Counted from the first letter of the stretch, positions 49,859-60,377 are shown. The stretch is DNA of 64,000 nt from Streptomyces sp. SAT1 (GCF_001654495.1 NZ_CP015849.1:4253501-4317500); one strand, 5' to 3'. The notes: a model not told the origin generated them from the letters alone. Translations and numbers: made by a program.

Positions 49859-50329
49859 ATGCCTCGTAAGGGCCCCGCCCCGAAGCGCCCGGTCATCATC
49901 GACCCGGTCTACGGTTCTCCTCTGGTCACGTCGCTGATCAACAAGGTGCTGCTGAACGGCAAGCGCTCCACCGCCGAGCGCATCGTCTACGGCGCCATGG
50001 AGGGTCTGCGTGAGAAGACGGGCAACGACCCGATCATCACGCTGAAGCGTGCGCTGGAGAACATCAAGCCGACCCTTGAGGTCAAGTCCCGCCGTGTCGG
50101 TGGTGCGACGTACCAGGTTCCGATCGAGGTCAAGCCCGGTCGCGCCAACACGCTCGCGCTGCGCTGGCTGGTCGGTTACTCCCGCGCCCGTCGCGAGAAG
50201 ACCATGACCGAGCGTCTGCTCAACGAGCTTCTCGACGCTTCGAACGGCCTCGGTGCGGCCGTCAAGAAGCGCGAGGACACGCACAAGATGGCCGAGTCCA
50301 ACAAGGCCTTCGCGCACTACCGCTGGTAG
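49859..50329 (+). CDS. rpsG: 30S ribosomal protein S7
   Basis: The 156-residue protein begins MPRKGPAPKRPVIIDPVYGS and contains ENIKPTLEVKSRRVGGATYQ, the conserved rRNA-binding core of S7. It lies 2 nt after the rpsL stop, so its translation is coupled. Confidence 0.97.
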   Translation: MPRKGPAPKRPVIIDPVYGSPLVTSLINKVLLNGKRSTAERIVYGAMEGLREKTGNDPIITLKRALENIKPTLEVKSRRVGGATYQVPIEVKPGRANTLALRWLVGYSRARREKTMTERLLNELLDASNGLGAAVKKREDTHKMAESNKAFAHYRW

Positions 50330-50368
50330 TCGCTACCCACATCGAGACCGAGAGAAGACTGAAGCCTT

Positions 50369-52495
50369 ATGGCTACCACTTCACTTGACCTGGCCAAGGT
50401 CCGCAACATCGGGATCATGGCCCACATCGACGCGGGCAAGACGACCACCACCGAGCGGATCCTGTTCTACACCGGCGTGTCGTACAAGATCGGTGAGGTC
50501 CACGACGGCGCCGCCACCATGGACTGGATGGAGCAGGAGCAGGAGCGTGGCATCACGATCACGTCTGCTGCGACCACCTGTCACTGGCCGCTCGAAGACA
50601 ACGACTACACCATCAACATCATCGACACCCCCGGGCACGTCGACTTCACCGTAGAGGTGGAGCGCTCCCTGCGCGTGCTCGACGGTGCCGTGACGGTGTT
50701 CGACGGTGTCGCCGGTGTCGAGCCGCAGTCCGAGACGGTGTGGCGTCAGGCCGACCGCTACGGCGTGCCGCGCATCTGCTTCGTCAACAAGCTGGACCGC
50801 ACCGGCGCCGAGTTCCACCGCTGCGTCGACATGATCAGCGACCGCCTGGGCGCGCAGCCGCTGGTCATGCAGCTGCCGATCGGTGCCGAGGCCGACTTCA
50901 AGGGCGTCGTGGACCTGGTCCGCATGAAGGCGCTCGTGTGGTCCGCCGAGGCGGCCAAGGGCGAGATGTACGACATCGTCGACATCCCGGACACCCACAC
51001 CGAGGCTGCCGAGGAGTGGCGCGGCAAGCTGGTCGAGGCCGTCGCGGAGAACGACGAAGAGCTGATGGAGCTGTACCTGGAGGGCACCGAGCCCACCGAG
51101 GAGCAGCTGTACGCGGCCATCCGCCGCATCACCATCGCCTCCGGCAAGTCCAGCGAGACCACGGTCACCCCCGTGTTCTGCGGCACCGCGTTCAAGAACA
51201 AGGGCGTCCAGCCCCTGCTCGACGCGGTCGTGCGCTACCTGCCGACCCCCCTGGACGTCGAGGCCATCGAGGGCCACGACGTCAAGGACCCCGAGGTCGT
51301 CGTCAAGCGCAAGCCGTCCGAGGACGAGCCGCTGTCGGCCCTCGCGTTCAAGATCATGAGCGACCCGCACCTGGGCAAGCTCACCTTCGTCCGGGTGTAC
51401 TCCGGCCGCCTGGAGTCCGGCACCGCCGTGCTGAACTCCGTCAAGGGCCGCAAGGAGCGCATCGGCAAGATCTACCGCATGCACGCCAACAAGCGTGAGG
51501 AGATCGACGCGGTGGGCGCCGGCGACATCGTCGCCGTCATGGGCCTGAAGCAGACCACCACCGGTGAGACGCTCGCGGACGAGAAGAACCCGGTGATCCT
51601 GGAGTCCATGGACTTCCCGGCGCCGGTCATCGAGGTCGCGATCGAGCCCAAGTCCAAGGGTGACCAGGAGAAGCTGGGTGTCGCCATCCAGCGGCTCGCG
51701 GAGGAGGACCCCTCCTTCCAGGTCAGCACCAACGAGGAGACCGGCCAGACCGTCATCGGCGGTATGGGCGAGCTGCACCTCGAGGTGCTCGTCGACCGGA
51801 TGAAGCGCGAGTTCAAGGTCGAGGCCAACGTCGGCAAGCCGCAGGTCGCCTACCGCGAGACGATCCGCAAGGCCGTCGAGCGCGTGGACTACACCCACAA
51901 GAAGCAGACCGGTGGTACCGGTCAGTTCGCCAAGGTGCAGATCGCGATCGAGCCGATCGACAGCGGTGACACGGCGTACGAGTTCGTGAACAAGGTCACC
52001 GGTGGCCGCATCCCGAAGGAGTACATCCCTTCGGTCGACGCCGGTGCGCAGGAGGCCATGCAGTTCGGCATCCTGGCCGGCTACGAGATGACGGGCGTCC
52101 GCGTCACGCTTCTCGACGGCGGCTACCACGAGGTCGACTCCTCCGAGCTCGCCTTCAAGATCGCCGGTTCGCAGGCCTTCAAGGAGGCCGCGCGCAAGGC
52201 CAGCCCCGTGCTGCTCGAGCCGATGATGGCCGTCGAGGTCACCACGCCCGAGGACTACATGGGTGAGGTCATCGGCGACATCAACTCCCGCCGTGGCCAG
52301 ATCCAGGCCATGGAGGAGCGGGCGGGTGCCCGCGTCGTGAAGGGTCTCGTGCCCCTCTCGGAGATGTTCGGCTACGTCGGAGACCTCCGCAGCAAGACGT
52401 CGGGTCGCGCAAGCTACTCGATGCAGTTCGACTCCTACGCCGAGGTTCCGCGGAACGTCGCCGAGGAGATCATCGCGAAGGCCAAGGGCGAGTAA
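50369..52495 (+). CDS. fusA: Elongation factor G
   Basis: This 708-residue translational GTPase has a P-loop AHIDAGKTTTTERIL, switch II in DTPGHVDFTVEVERS and NKLD in FVNKLDRTGAEF. Domain IV contains GGRIPKEYIPSVDAGAQEAM, and the C-terminus EMFGYVGDLRSKTSGRASYS is typical. It drives ribosomal translocation. It is third in the str operon. Confidence 0.97.
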   Translation: MATTSLDLAKVRNIGIMAHIDAGKTTTTERILFYTGVSYKIGEVHDGAATMDWMEQEQERGITITSAATTCHWPLEDNDYTINIIDTPGHVDFTVEVERSLRVLDGAVTVFDGVAGVEPQSETVWRQADRYGVPRICFVNKLDRTGAEFHRCVDMISDRLGAQPLVMQLPIGAEADFKGVVDLVRMKALVWSAEAAKGEMYDIVDIPDTHTEAAEEWRGKLVEAVAENDEELMELYLEGTEPTEEQLYAAIRRITIASGKSSETTVTPVFCGTAFKNKGVQPLLDAVVRYLPTPLDVEAIEGHDVKDPEVVVKRKPSEDEPLSALAFKIMSDPHLGKLTFVRVYSGRLESGTAVLNSVKGRKERIGKIYRMHANKREEIDAVGAGDIVAVMGLKQTTTGETLADEKNPVILESMDFPAPVIEVAIEPKSKGDQEKLGVAIQRLAEEDPSFQVSTNEETGQTVIGGMGELHLEVLVDRMKREFKVEANVGKPQVAYRETIRKAVERVDYTHKKQTGGTGQFAKVQIAIEPIDSGDTAYEFVNKVTGGRIPKEYIPSVDAGAQEAMQFGILAGYEMTGVRVTLLDGGYHEVDSSELAFKIAGSQAFKEAARKASPVLLEPMMAVEVTTPEDYMGEVIGDINSRRGQIQAMEERAGARVVKGLVPLSEMFGYVGDLRSKTSGRASYSMQFDSYAEVPRNVAEEIIAKAKGE

Positions 52496-52660
52496 CTCTC
52501 CCGAGTTCCAGCCCGTAGGCTTGACTCCGGAGCCTCGTGGGGCATTCCGCCGGAACCGACAGGAACCGGCCGGAACGCCCCCGGGATCCGGGCCATCCAG
52601 CAAAGATCACCTGGCGCCGATGAAGTAAGGCGTACAGAACCACTCCACAGGAGGACCCCA

Positions 52661-53854
<1,194 letters not shown>

Positions 53855-53890
53855 CCCAGGTCCTGTAGCACCAGCAGCAGCTGAGCTACG

Positions 53891-53928
53891 GGAAGGGCCC
53901 GTACGACTCCGGTCGTACGGGCCCTTCC
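53891..53928 (+). terminator. Terminator of the str operon
   Basis: A perfect 17-bp stem (53891-53907 with 53912-53928) has a 4-nt loop, 37 nt after the tuf stop. Confidence 0.88.
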
Positions 53929-53943
53929 GCATGTCCGGATCCG

Positions 53944-54226
53944 GTGGAGCACCGCCCGCGCGCCACTACGGCCGGTCTTGTGGTGGCCGGTCTTCTTCTC
54001 AGTGGATGTGACATGACGGACGATGCCGGCTCCGGGTCGCCCGGTGGTGACGCGAGCAGGTCGGCCGGGTCCGGGTCGGAGGTCCCCGACGCAGGTGACG
54101 CGACGACCCCGGAAGGTGAGCGTCTGGACAGTCGCCCACAGCAAGCGAGCGGTGCCGAGCATCGGTGTCGAGGTCACCTCGGGCTGCTACCGGGTGCCGG
54201 AGGGGCAGAGGGTCCAGCACTCCTGA
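53944..54226 (+). pseudogene. Small lipoprotein gene, probably frameshifted
   Basis: From the GTG at 53944 the frame encodes a good lipoprotein signal, TTAGLVVAGLLLSGCDMTDD, then a Ser/Gly/Asp-rich linker. Past about 54100 this frame becomes Arg/Gly/Pro noise and runs through the terminator. The frame +1 to it reads VSVWTVAHSKRAVPSIGVEV and ends at 54226, just 34 bp before a strong terminator. This suggests one gene broken by a single frameshift near 54085-54115. It could also be a sequencing error. Confidence 0.45.
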
Positions 54227-54259
54227 GGCGTGTGCCCCAGCGTGGCGGCACACGCCGGA

Positions 54260-54305
54260 GCGGGCCCGGACTCGCCCTGGGTTGGGTGGTCCGGGCCCGC
54301 TTTTT
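54260..54305 (+). terminator. Strong intrinsic terminator
   Basis: An 11-bp GC-rich stem (GCGGGCCCGGA at 54260-54270 with TCCGGGCCCGC at 54290-54300) is followed by TTTTTCCCCC. It ends the small lipoprotein transcript and faces the convergent protease gene. Confidence 0.9.
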
Positions 54306-54373
54306 CCCCCTCGGGCGGGCAGTGGCTCAGGTGGGGTGGTGGTTGTCGTGGGGTCCGGGAGCCGGGGTCGGGC

Positions 54374-55756
54374 TCAGGACTGGGCCCACAGGGCCGGGAC
54401 GTTCGGGGGCTCCCAGCCGGGCTGGGCCTGGTGGCCCTGGAGGCAGCGGTAGGTGGAGCCGCCGTAGGTGACGGTGTCGCCGGGCTGGTAGACCGTGCCG
54501 GCCGCCCAGGTGCCGCTGGGGTCGCCGGGGCCGGGGCCGGGACCGGGGCCCGGGTCGTCACCGGTGGTCTTCAGGGTGAGGCCGTAGTTGGACAGGATGG
54601 GGTTGATCGGCTGGAAGTAGGTCGTCCCGCCGCTGGAGCAGTTCCCGGAGCCGCCCGAGGTGACGCCCTGCGCCTGGCTGCCGGAGATGAAGGAGCCGCC
54701 GGAGTCACCGGGTTCGGCGCACACCGAGGTGCGGGTGACACCGGAGACGGTGCCCTCCTGGTAGGTCACGCTGGAGTTCAGCTGCTGGACGGTGCCGCAG
54801 TGCCAGCCGGTGGTCGAACCCGAGCGGCACACCGAGGAGCCGACGGTCGCCACCGTGGACCCGGTCACCTGGAGGTTCTGGCCGTTCTGGTTGACGTACG
54901 GCGTCGCGGTCCAGCTGGAGTTGGTGGCCACCCACGACATGTCGTTGCCGGGGAAGATCGACGCCTGGAAGGTGCCCTGCGACACCTGGTTGGCGCCGGT
55001 GGTGGTGGAGCCCGCCTGCCCGCAGTGCCCGGCCGAGGCGAAGCCCTGCTGGGTGCCCCGGGTGATGGGGAAGCCGATCGAGCAGCGCGTGTTGCCGTTG
55101 ATGTAGTACGCGTCGCCGCCCCGCAGGTCGTACAGCGGGCGGGGCCGCTCGGACGTCTTCACCACCTTGGCCAGCGACGGGTCGACCCCGGCGGCGGCCA
55201 GCAGGTCACGGGCCGCGGCGGGCCGCAGGGCCTGTACGACCAGCGTGTTGGTGGGTACGTCGACGTACCACGCCGGGGCGTCGCGTGTGTCGCGGTGGGC
55301 GGCGGCGCGGTCCAGGCGCGCCTTGGCCGCGTCCAGCGAGGCGAGGGAGTGGCGGACCACGACCGCCTCGGCGCCCCCTGCCCTGATCGCCGCCGCGTCG
55401 GCGGCGTCGGTGGTGGCCACGCTCAGCCTGCCGGAGTCCGCGCCGTGCACCCACGCGCCCGCGTAGTCCGGGCCGAGGGCGGCGCGCAGCCGGCCCGCGG
55501 TGGCCCCGGCCTCGGCCTCGTTGGCCAGCCGGTGCTCGGCCTGCTGCCGGTCGATGCCCAGGTCGCGCTGCATGGCGTTCAGGACGGCCGCCGAGGTCTC
55601 GGCGGTGTGCAGGGTCCGGGCGGCCGACCGCACCGGCGCCTGCGACTGCGTGGTGGCGGCTGCCTGGGCGCCGGCCTGTCCGCTGAGCCCGGTCAGGACC
55701 AGTGCGCCCGTCGCCACCACCGCGGCGCACGCGGCTCTCGTATGTCTGTGGGGCAT
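54374..55756 (-). CDS. Streptogrisin C-like serine protease with chitin-binding domain
   Basis: The 460-residue secreted protease has a signal peptide (1 to about 33) and a pro-region (about 34-205) that in this family folds the enzyme and is cut off. The S1 domain has the catalytic His in SAGHCG (near residue 240), Asp in GNDMSW (about 270) and Ser in EPGDSGGSF (about 352). A Gly-Pro linker leads to a C-terminal chitin-binding module (WAAGTVYQPGDTVTYGGSTY). CGAGGAGATC precedes the ATG at 55756. Confidence 0.93.
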   Translation of the reverse strand: MPHRHTRAACAAVVATGALVLTGLSGQAGAQAAATTQSQAPVRSAARTLHTAETSAAVLNAMQRDLGIDRQQAEHRLANEAEAGATAGRLRAALGPDYAGAWVHGADSGRLSVATTDAADAAAIRAGGAEAVVVRHSLASLDAAKARLDRAAAHRDTRDAPAWYVDVPTNTLVVQALRPAAARDLLAAAGVDPSLAKVVKTSERPRPLYDLRGGDAYYINGNTRCSIGFPITRGTQQGFASAGHCGQAGSTTTGANQVSQGTFQASIFPGNDMSWVATNSSWTATPYVNQNGQNLQVTGSTVATVGSSVCRSGSTTGWHCGTVQQLNSSVTYQEGTVSGVTRTSVCAEPGDSGGSFISGSQAQGVTSGGSGNCSSGGTTYFQPINPILSNYGLTLKTTGDDPGPGPGPGPGDPSGTWAAGTVYQPGDTVTYGGSTYRCLQGHQAQPGWEPPNVPALWAQS

Positions 55757-55910
55757 GGGGGATCTCCTCGGGTTCGGTGGGGGGTGCCGAAACCGTAGGA
55801 GGGCCGACTGGGCGGCGTAAGACTCCGGTTGACCCCCTTGCCCGGCGTTATGGAACCGGACCGTCCGGCGTGCTACGGCCTTCTCGGGGGAGCCGGCGGC
55901 GCGGGCGGGG

Positions 55911-56879
55911 TCACGGCAGGGCGCTGCTCGTCCGGCCGCCGCCGGCGAGCCAGTCGGCGTAGCTGTCGCTGCGCGCCACCACGGCGGAGTGGGCGCGGCG
56001 GACCTGGGCGAGGACGGTGTCCGCGGTGCCGGCGCGCTGGGTCGCCGGGTGCCAGCCCAGCAGGTGCCGCCAGAGCAGCGGGGTGCCGGCCAGCGGCCTG
56101 GTGGTGATGCCGGGCGTGGTCGGGAAGGTGGCCCGGCACAGCCCCACCGCCCGGCCCACCTGGACCAGGTGCACACAGGAGGCGATGTCCGTCTCGTACA
56201 TCCGGCCGGGCGCGAACCCGGCGCGGGCGCAGGCGGCGGTGAAGCAGTCGGCGAAACAGCCGTCGCCGGGCACGCAGGCCCACTCCTCGTCGGCCAGCTT
56301 GGCCAGTTCGACCTCGCAGGTGCGGGCGAGCGGATGGTCGTCGGCGAGCATGACGAAGACCGGGTCGACGGCGAACTCCTCCCACGCCAGGTGTTCGCTG
56401 TCCGGTGGCGCGGCGGTGCCGCAGGCCCCGGTGACGGCGAAGTCGAGGCGGCCCTCGGCGAGCAGCGTCGCCAGTTCGCGTTCCGACCAGGAGGCCTGGG
56501 TGGAGACCTGGACGTCGGGCGCGGCCGCCGCCAGCAGGTCCACGAGGGCGCCCAGCAGCGGCCCGTGCGTGGCGCCCAGCCGCAGCCGCTCGGCCTCCCG
56601 GCCGGCCCGTGCGCGGGCGAACCGGACGGCCTCCTGCTGGAGTTCGGTCACCGCGGGCAGCACGATCCGCGCGCGTTCCAGCACGAGTTCGCCGAGCGGA
56701 GTGGCGCGCACGCCGTGCCGCCCGCGTTCGAACAGTTCTCCGCCCAGGGCCCGTTCGATGCGTCTGAGCTGGGCGCTCAGCGCGGGTTGTGCGAGCCCTA
56801 AGACCGTTGCCGCTCTGGTGAGGCTGCCCGCCTCGGCTATCGCCCGGACCGTCTTGAGATGCCGCAACTCCAGCTCCAT
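55911..56879 (-). CDS. LysR-family transcriptional regulator
   Basis: The 322-residue protein has an N-terminal winged helix-turn-helix reading LKTVRAIAEAGSLTRAATVL and AQPALSAQLRRIERALG. The C-terminal effector-binding domain has VFVMLADDHPLAR and contains several Cys (ACVPGDGCFADCF). It follows the ABC permease gene on the same strand after 101 bp, so it could be read from that unit or have its own promoter. Its target is unknown; the protease and the ABC unit are candidates. Confidence 0.9.
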   Translation of the reverse strand: MELELRHLKTVRAIAEAGSLTRAATVLGLAQPALSAQLRRIERALGGELFERGRHGVRATPLGELVLERARIVLPAVTELQQEAVRFARARAGREAERLRLGATHGPLLGALVDLLAAAAPDVQVSTQASWSERELATLLAEGRLDFAVTGACGTAAPPDSEHLAWEEFAVDPVFVMLADDHPLARTCEVELAKLADEEWACVPGDGCFADCFTAACARAGFAPGRMYETDIASCVHLVQVGRAVGLCRATFPTTPGITTRPLAGTPLLWRHLLGWHPATQRAGTADTVLAQVRRAHSAVVARSDSYADWLAGGGRTSSALP

Positions 56880-56980
56880 GGGGGGAGCTTGCTGCGCAGG
56901 CGGCGGAGGGGCAAGGGGTTGGTCCGGACCACTGGAAGCACGGACGGCGCGTACCGGCCGCGGCGGACCGGGCCGGGGGT

Positions 56981-59173
56981 TCAGTCCGCGACGGGGCGCC
57001 AGCGGCGGGCGGCCCGGGTCGTCACGACGGAGGCCAGCGCGCCGGTGAGCAGTGCGAGGACGGCGGCGCCGGCCCCGCCGGTCAGCAGCAGCCCCGTCGA
57101 CAGGTGGCCGCCGCTGGTCCGGCTCAGGAAGAGCGTGCTGTCCCAGAAGATGAAGACCATCGCCACGCCGACCGAGAAGACCATCGGCACGGTCAGATGC
57201 CAGAACGCGACGGACCGGAACACGCGGGTGCGGCCGGTGAGGACGACGAGCGGCGCCAGCGCGGTGCTGAAGCGGCGGAACTCCGCCATGGTGCTGACGC
57301 CCGCGGCGGCGAGCAGGACCAGCAGGCCCGACGTGCCCAGCATCATCACCCAGCGCACATTGCGGCGCATGTTGCTCGCGCCCAGCACCCATTCGTCGCC
57401 GAGCGCGCCCGCCTCGGCGTGCGGCAGCGCGGTGAAGGCGGCTTCCTTGACGGCGGTGAGCTGGGCGGTGTCCTTGTGCGCGGAGACGACCAGCAGGGTG
57501 TTCCCGGCCCGCCGCCAGCCGGGCGTGACGGCTGTCCTCGTGTCCGTCCCGTACCAGCGCAGGAGTTCTCCGACGCGGGGATCGGCCGGGGTCATGGGCA
57601 GCGCCGCCGCGGTGCAGGACAGATGCAGTCGCCGCATGGCCGGGCACGGGCCGTCCAGGGTGGTGAGGAGCCCGGTCTCGGTCTCCTGGGTGCCCACGAC
57701 GAGCAGATCGCTCCCGGCGGGCAGCGCGGCGCCGAACCTGGCGAGGTCGGCGTCGGTGAACCCGCCGGTGCGCACCACGGTGACGCCCGTCCCGATCCGG
57801 GACCGCGTCGCGTCCGCCTCCCGCACCATGTCGCTGCTGCGGCTGGTCCACAGCTGGAGCTGGACGCCCAGGCCCAGGCCGATGATCACCGCGGTGGCGA
57901 GCCGGATGACGACGCCCGGGTGGGCGGCCGTCCACCGGCCCCCGACCAGCATCCCGATGCCGCCGCGCCGCCGTCCGGCGGCCGCCATGCCCGTGCCGAG
58001 GCGGCGGCCGATCCTCCCGATCAGCGACGGCAGGAAGGCCCAGCACCCGATCGTGCCGACGGCGAACATGATGATGTACGCCTTGCTGTGCACGAACTGG
58101 CCGGCCAGCAGGACCACCACGGAGGCGCCGAGGCCGGCGAAGCGCCAGTGAGGGACCCGCTCGGCGAGCCGGCGCGGCCTGGTCGCGCCCTTCGTGCGGC
58201 CCAGCCGGTGCAGGGCGACCACCATGGCCAGCATCAGCACGAAGACGCCGGCCGCGCAGCCCAGGGCCAGGGGCCAGACGGCCCGCACGTCGTGCCGGTT
58301 CAGTACGAACCCGGTCTCGGGAAGGCGTACCTCCACCGCCGTGGCGAGCGCGAACGGGACACAGCCCGCCAGGACGCCGCAGACCACCGGCAGCAGCGCC
58401 TCGCCCAGGTCGACCAGGGCGCGGTGGCGCCGGCCCGCACCGATCGCGCCGAGCAGCTGGGTACGCCGGTCGCGGGGCGCGGAGCCGACCCGGACGGCGA
58501 TGACGCAGAAGGCGAGGGCGGGCAACCCGAGCAGACCGCCGATGCCGGTCATCATCATGGTCAGCGACTGCACGGTCAGGGCTTCGCCCAGACCCCAGGC
58601 GCGCCCGTAGCCGGAGATCGGGGTCCAGTCCTCGCGCTCCTTGCCCTCGGGTGCCTTCAGCGGGCGTGCGTAGGCGAGGCGCTCGGCGGGGGAGGCGAGG
58701 CCGGACTCACCGATCACCCCGCTGACGCGGCCGTATCGGCTCGTGATGCCCTCTGCGGCCCCCACCCGTGCCAGTTCCGGGGAGAGTACGGCTTCGCCGG
58801 GGGCGGGCCAGGCATTGAGACCGGGTGGCGGCGGAGCCGTCGCGGTGAGCGGCCAGATCTTGACGAACCAGTGCGGGGTGGAGCCGATCGAGTCGGAGGT
58901 GGCCAGCCACAGGGCCACGGGCGCCTGTCCGTGCGCGGCGAGGACGGGCCCGCGGGCCCGCTCACGCGCGTCCCGGCCCTCGTAGGCGGCCGCGGCGGCC
59001 ACCGCGGCCAGCGCCGCCGTGGTGAGGAAGGCCGCGGCCAGCAGCAGGGCGAGGAACCTCAGCCTGCTGCCCCGGGCGGCCCGGCCGGCCGAGGCCCCCA
59101 CGCGCAGGAGCTGCCACCAGAGCCTGCGGCCGGACCCGGGGCGCCGGACGGCGGGGGAGTCCGCGCCGCTCAT
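56981..59173 (-). CDS. ABC transporter permease, FtsX-like
   Basis: The 730-residue membrane protein has an N-terminal helix, a large extracytoplasmic domain (about residues 65-195), a core of four or more helices with an FtsX-type loop (VRVGSAPRDRRTQLLGAIGA), and a second half with another external domain (about 445-600) and three final helices. This layout matches MacB/FtsX-type transporters that move peptides or lipids outward or act in peptide resistance. It overlaps the ATPase stop by 4 nt and belongs with it. Confidence 0.88.
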   Translation of the reverse strand: MSGADSPAVRRPGSGRRLWWQLLRVGASAGRAARGSRLRFLALLLAAAFLTTAALAAVAAAAAYEGRDARERARGPVLAAHGQAPVALWLATSDSIGSTPHWFVKIWPLTATAPPPPGLNAWPAPGEAVLSPELARVGAAEGITSRYGRVSGVIGESGLASPAERLAYARPLKAPEGKEREDWTPISGYGRAWGLGEALTVQSLTMMMTGIGGLLGLPALAFCVIAVRVGSAPRDRRTQLLGAIGAGRRHRALVDLGEALLPVVCGVLAGCVPFALATAVEVRLPETGFVLNRHDVRAVWPLALGCAAGVFVLMLAMVVALHRLGRTKGATRPRRLAERVPHWRFAGLGASVVVLLAGQFVHSKAYIIMFAVGTIGCWAFLPSLIGRIGRRLGTGMAAAGRRRGGIGMLVGGRWTAAHPGVVIRLATAVIIGLGLGVQLQLWTSRSSDMVREADATRSRIGTGVTVVRTGGFTDADLARFGAALPAGSDLLVVGTQETETGLLTTLDGPCPAMRRLHLSCTAAALPMTPADPRVGELLRWYGTDTRTAVTPGWRRAGNTLLVVSAHKDTAQLTAVKEAAFTALPHAEAGALGDEWVLGASNMRRNVRWVMMLGTSGLLVLLAAAGVSTMAEFRRFSTALAPLVVLTGRTRVFRSVAFWHLTVPMVFSVGVAMVFIFWDSTLFLSRTSGGHLSTGLLLTGGAGAAVLALLTGALASVVTTRAARRWRPVAD

Positions 59174-59844
59174 GCCACCGCCACCAGGAGGCTGCCCGAC
59201 TCCAGCCGGTACCAGTGGTCGGCGCGTTCGGCGACGGTCAGGTCGTGGGTGACGACCACCAGCGCGCAGTTGCTGCGGCGCGGCAGGGCGAACAGCAGGT
59301 CGGCGACGGCCTCGCGGGTCTCGGTGTCCAGCGCGCCGGTGGGCTCGTCGGCGAGGATGACCGCCGGGTCGGTGATGAGGGCGCGCGCCACCGCGGTGCG
59401 CTGGCGCTCGCCCCCGGAGAGCAGTCCGGTCTGCGTCTGTTCCCGCGGCACGCCGAGTTCCTCCAGGAGCGCCGCGGCACGGGCGTACGCCTGCCGGTGC
59501 TCCATGCCGCCGAGCAGCGCCGCCAGCGCCACGTTCTCCACGGGGGTCAGCTCCGGCAGCAGTTCCCCGAACTGGAAGACCATGCCCACCGTGTTCCTGC
59601 GGTGTTCGGTGAGCCTGCGCTCGGACAGCGTGGCGAGGTCCACCCCGGCCAGCGCGACGGAGCCGGCGTCGGGCCGCATGAGCCCCAGCAGACAGGTCAG
59701 CAGCGTGGATTTGCCGCTTCCGCTCGGTCCCGTGATCACCACCGACTCACCGGAGCGCACCCGCAGCTCGACCCCGTCGAGCACTTTCCGCTCGGCGAAG
59801 GAGCATGTGAGTCCGGAAACAGCGACCGCTTCCACCTGATCCAC
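59170..59844 (-). CDS. ABC transporter ATP-binding protein, MacB/LolD type
   Basis: The 224-residue protein has Walker A GPSGSGKSTLL, the Q-loop in GMVFQFGELLPELTP, the signature LLSGGERQRTAVARALI and Walker B VILADEPTGALD, then an H-loop in VVTHD. This is the three-component export class. GTG 59844 starts VDQVEAVAV; a second GTG three codons on, with GAGAAGG about 8 nt before it, is an alternative start. It is coupled to the permease. Confidence 0.93.
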   Translation of the reverse strand: MDQVEAVAVSGLTCSFAERKVLDGVELRVRSGESVVITGPSGSGKSTLLTCLLGLMRPDAGSVALAGVDLATLSERRLTEHRRNTVGMVFQFGELLPELTPVENVALAALLGGMEHRQAYARAAALLEELGVPREQTQTGLLSGGERQRTAVARALITDPAVILADEPTGALDTETREAVADLLFALPRRSNCALVVVTHDLTVAERADHWYRLESGSLLVAVA

Positions 59845-59879
59845 CTTCTCGACCTCTCAGACCGTGCCCCGCGCACCGC

Positions 59880-59918
59880 CGTTTGGGGCCGCCCCACGCT
59901 CCGGGGCGGCCCCAAACG
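59880..59918 (-). terminator. Hairpin between the secreted protein and its ABC transporter
   Basis: A 16-bp perfect stem (59880-59895 with 59903-59918) has a 7-nt loop. There is no U-tract on the minus strand. It probably reduces, without fully stopping, transcription into the transporter genes and stabilises the upstream mRNA. Confidence 0.75.
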
Positions 59919-59934
59919 TCATTTCTCCCCGCTC

Positions 59935-60291
59935 CTAGCCGACAGAGGTCCAGCCGGTGCAGATGTCATCGTCCCAGTCGTGCTCTTCGCATGCGTGGAT
60001 CTTGGTTATCTTCGAGCCGGACGCGGAATAGACCGTCGTGTTCTTGCCCGACTTGTTCCAGAGCGTCTTCTTCGTGGAGCCGGAGCTCTGGCGGTTGTAC
60101 TCGCCCTTGACCCACTGCTTGGAGCCGAGGTCCTTGACCCCGGTCTTTCCCTTGTCCCCGCCGGCGGGAGCCCACTGGGAGACCCGGCCGGAGACCGTGA
60201 CGGTGGTGCCGAACGCCTGGGCGGCGGGCACGGCGACGGCTGCCGCGGCGATGAGACCGCCGCTCACCATCCTGATGAGCGAAGCGCGCAT
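59935..60291 (-). CDS. Small secreted Cys-pair protein, unknown function
   Basis: The 118-residue precursor has a signal peptide (MRASLIRMVSGGLIAAAAVA to about residue 27), leaving about 90 mature residues. These are rich in Lys, Ser, Gly and Thr, with three aromatic anchors in WVKGEYNR and LWNKSGKNT. At the C-terminus HACEEHDWDDDICTGW holds the only two Cys, likely a disulfide. I recall similar small secreted proteins in streptomycetes without known function. The gene heads a unit with an ABC exporter, which suggests a secreted effector or sensed peptide. AGGGGG precedes the ATG. Confidence 0.75.
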   Translation of the reverse strand: MRASLIRMVSGGLIAAAAVAVPAAQAFGTTVTVSGRVSQWAPAGGDKGKTGVKDLGSKQWVKGEYNRQSSGSTKKTLWNKSGKNTTVYSASGSKITKIHACEEHDWDDDICTGWTSVG

Positions 60292-60354
60292 GAGATACCC
60301 CCTGTTGATCGGTCGCGATTCCCTTGCGGAAGAGCCGGACCGGAAGTGCCGTGA

Positions 60355-60377
60355 ATTCGGAACTAAAAGTTCCGAAT
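60355..60377. promoter_or_regulatory. Perfect palindrome upstream of the secreted protein gene
   Basis: The arms ATTCGGAACT (60355-60364) and AGTTCCGAAT (60368-60377) are exact reverse complements around AAA. It lies 64 bp upstream of the start codon in an AT-rich island, unlike its surroundings. Size and symmetry suit a dimeric regulator. Confidence 0.75.

Noticed and set aside
59935..60291. Calling the small secreted protein a lactococcin 972 bacteriocin
   Set aside because: Gene order is similar, but the aromatic/Gly motif I associate with that family is missing, and there is a Cys pair instead. I kept it as unknown function.
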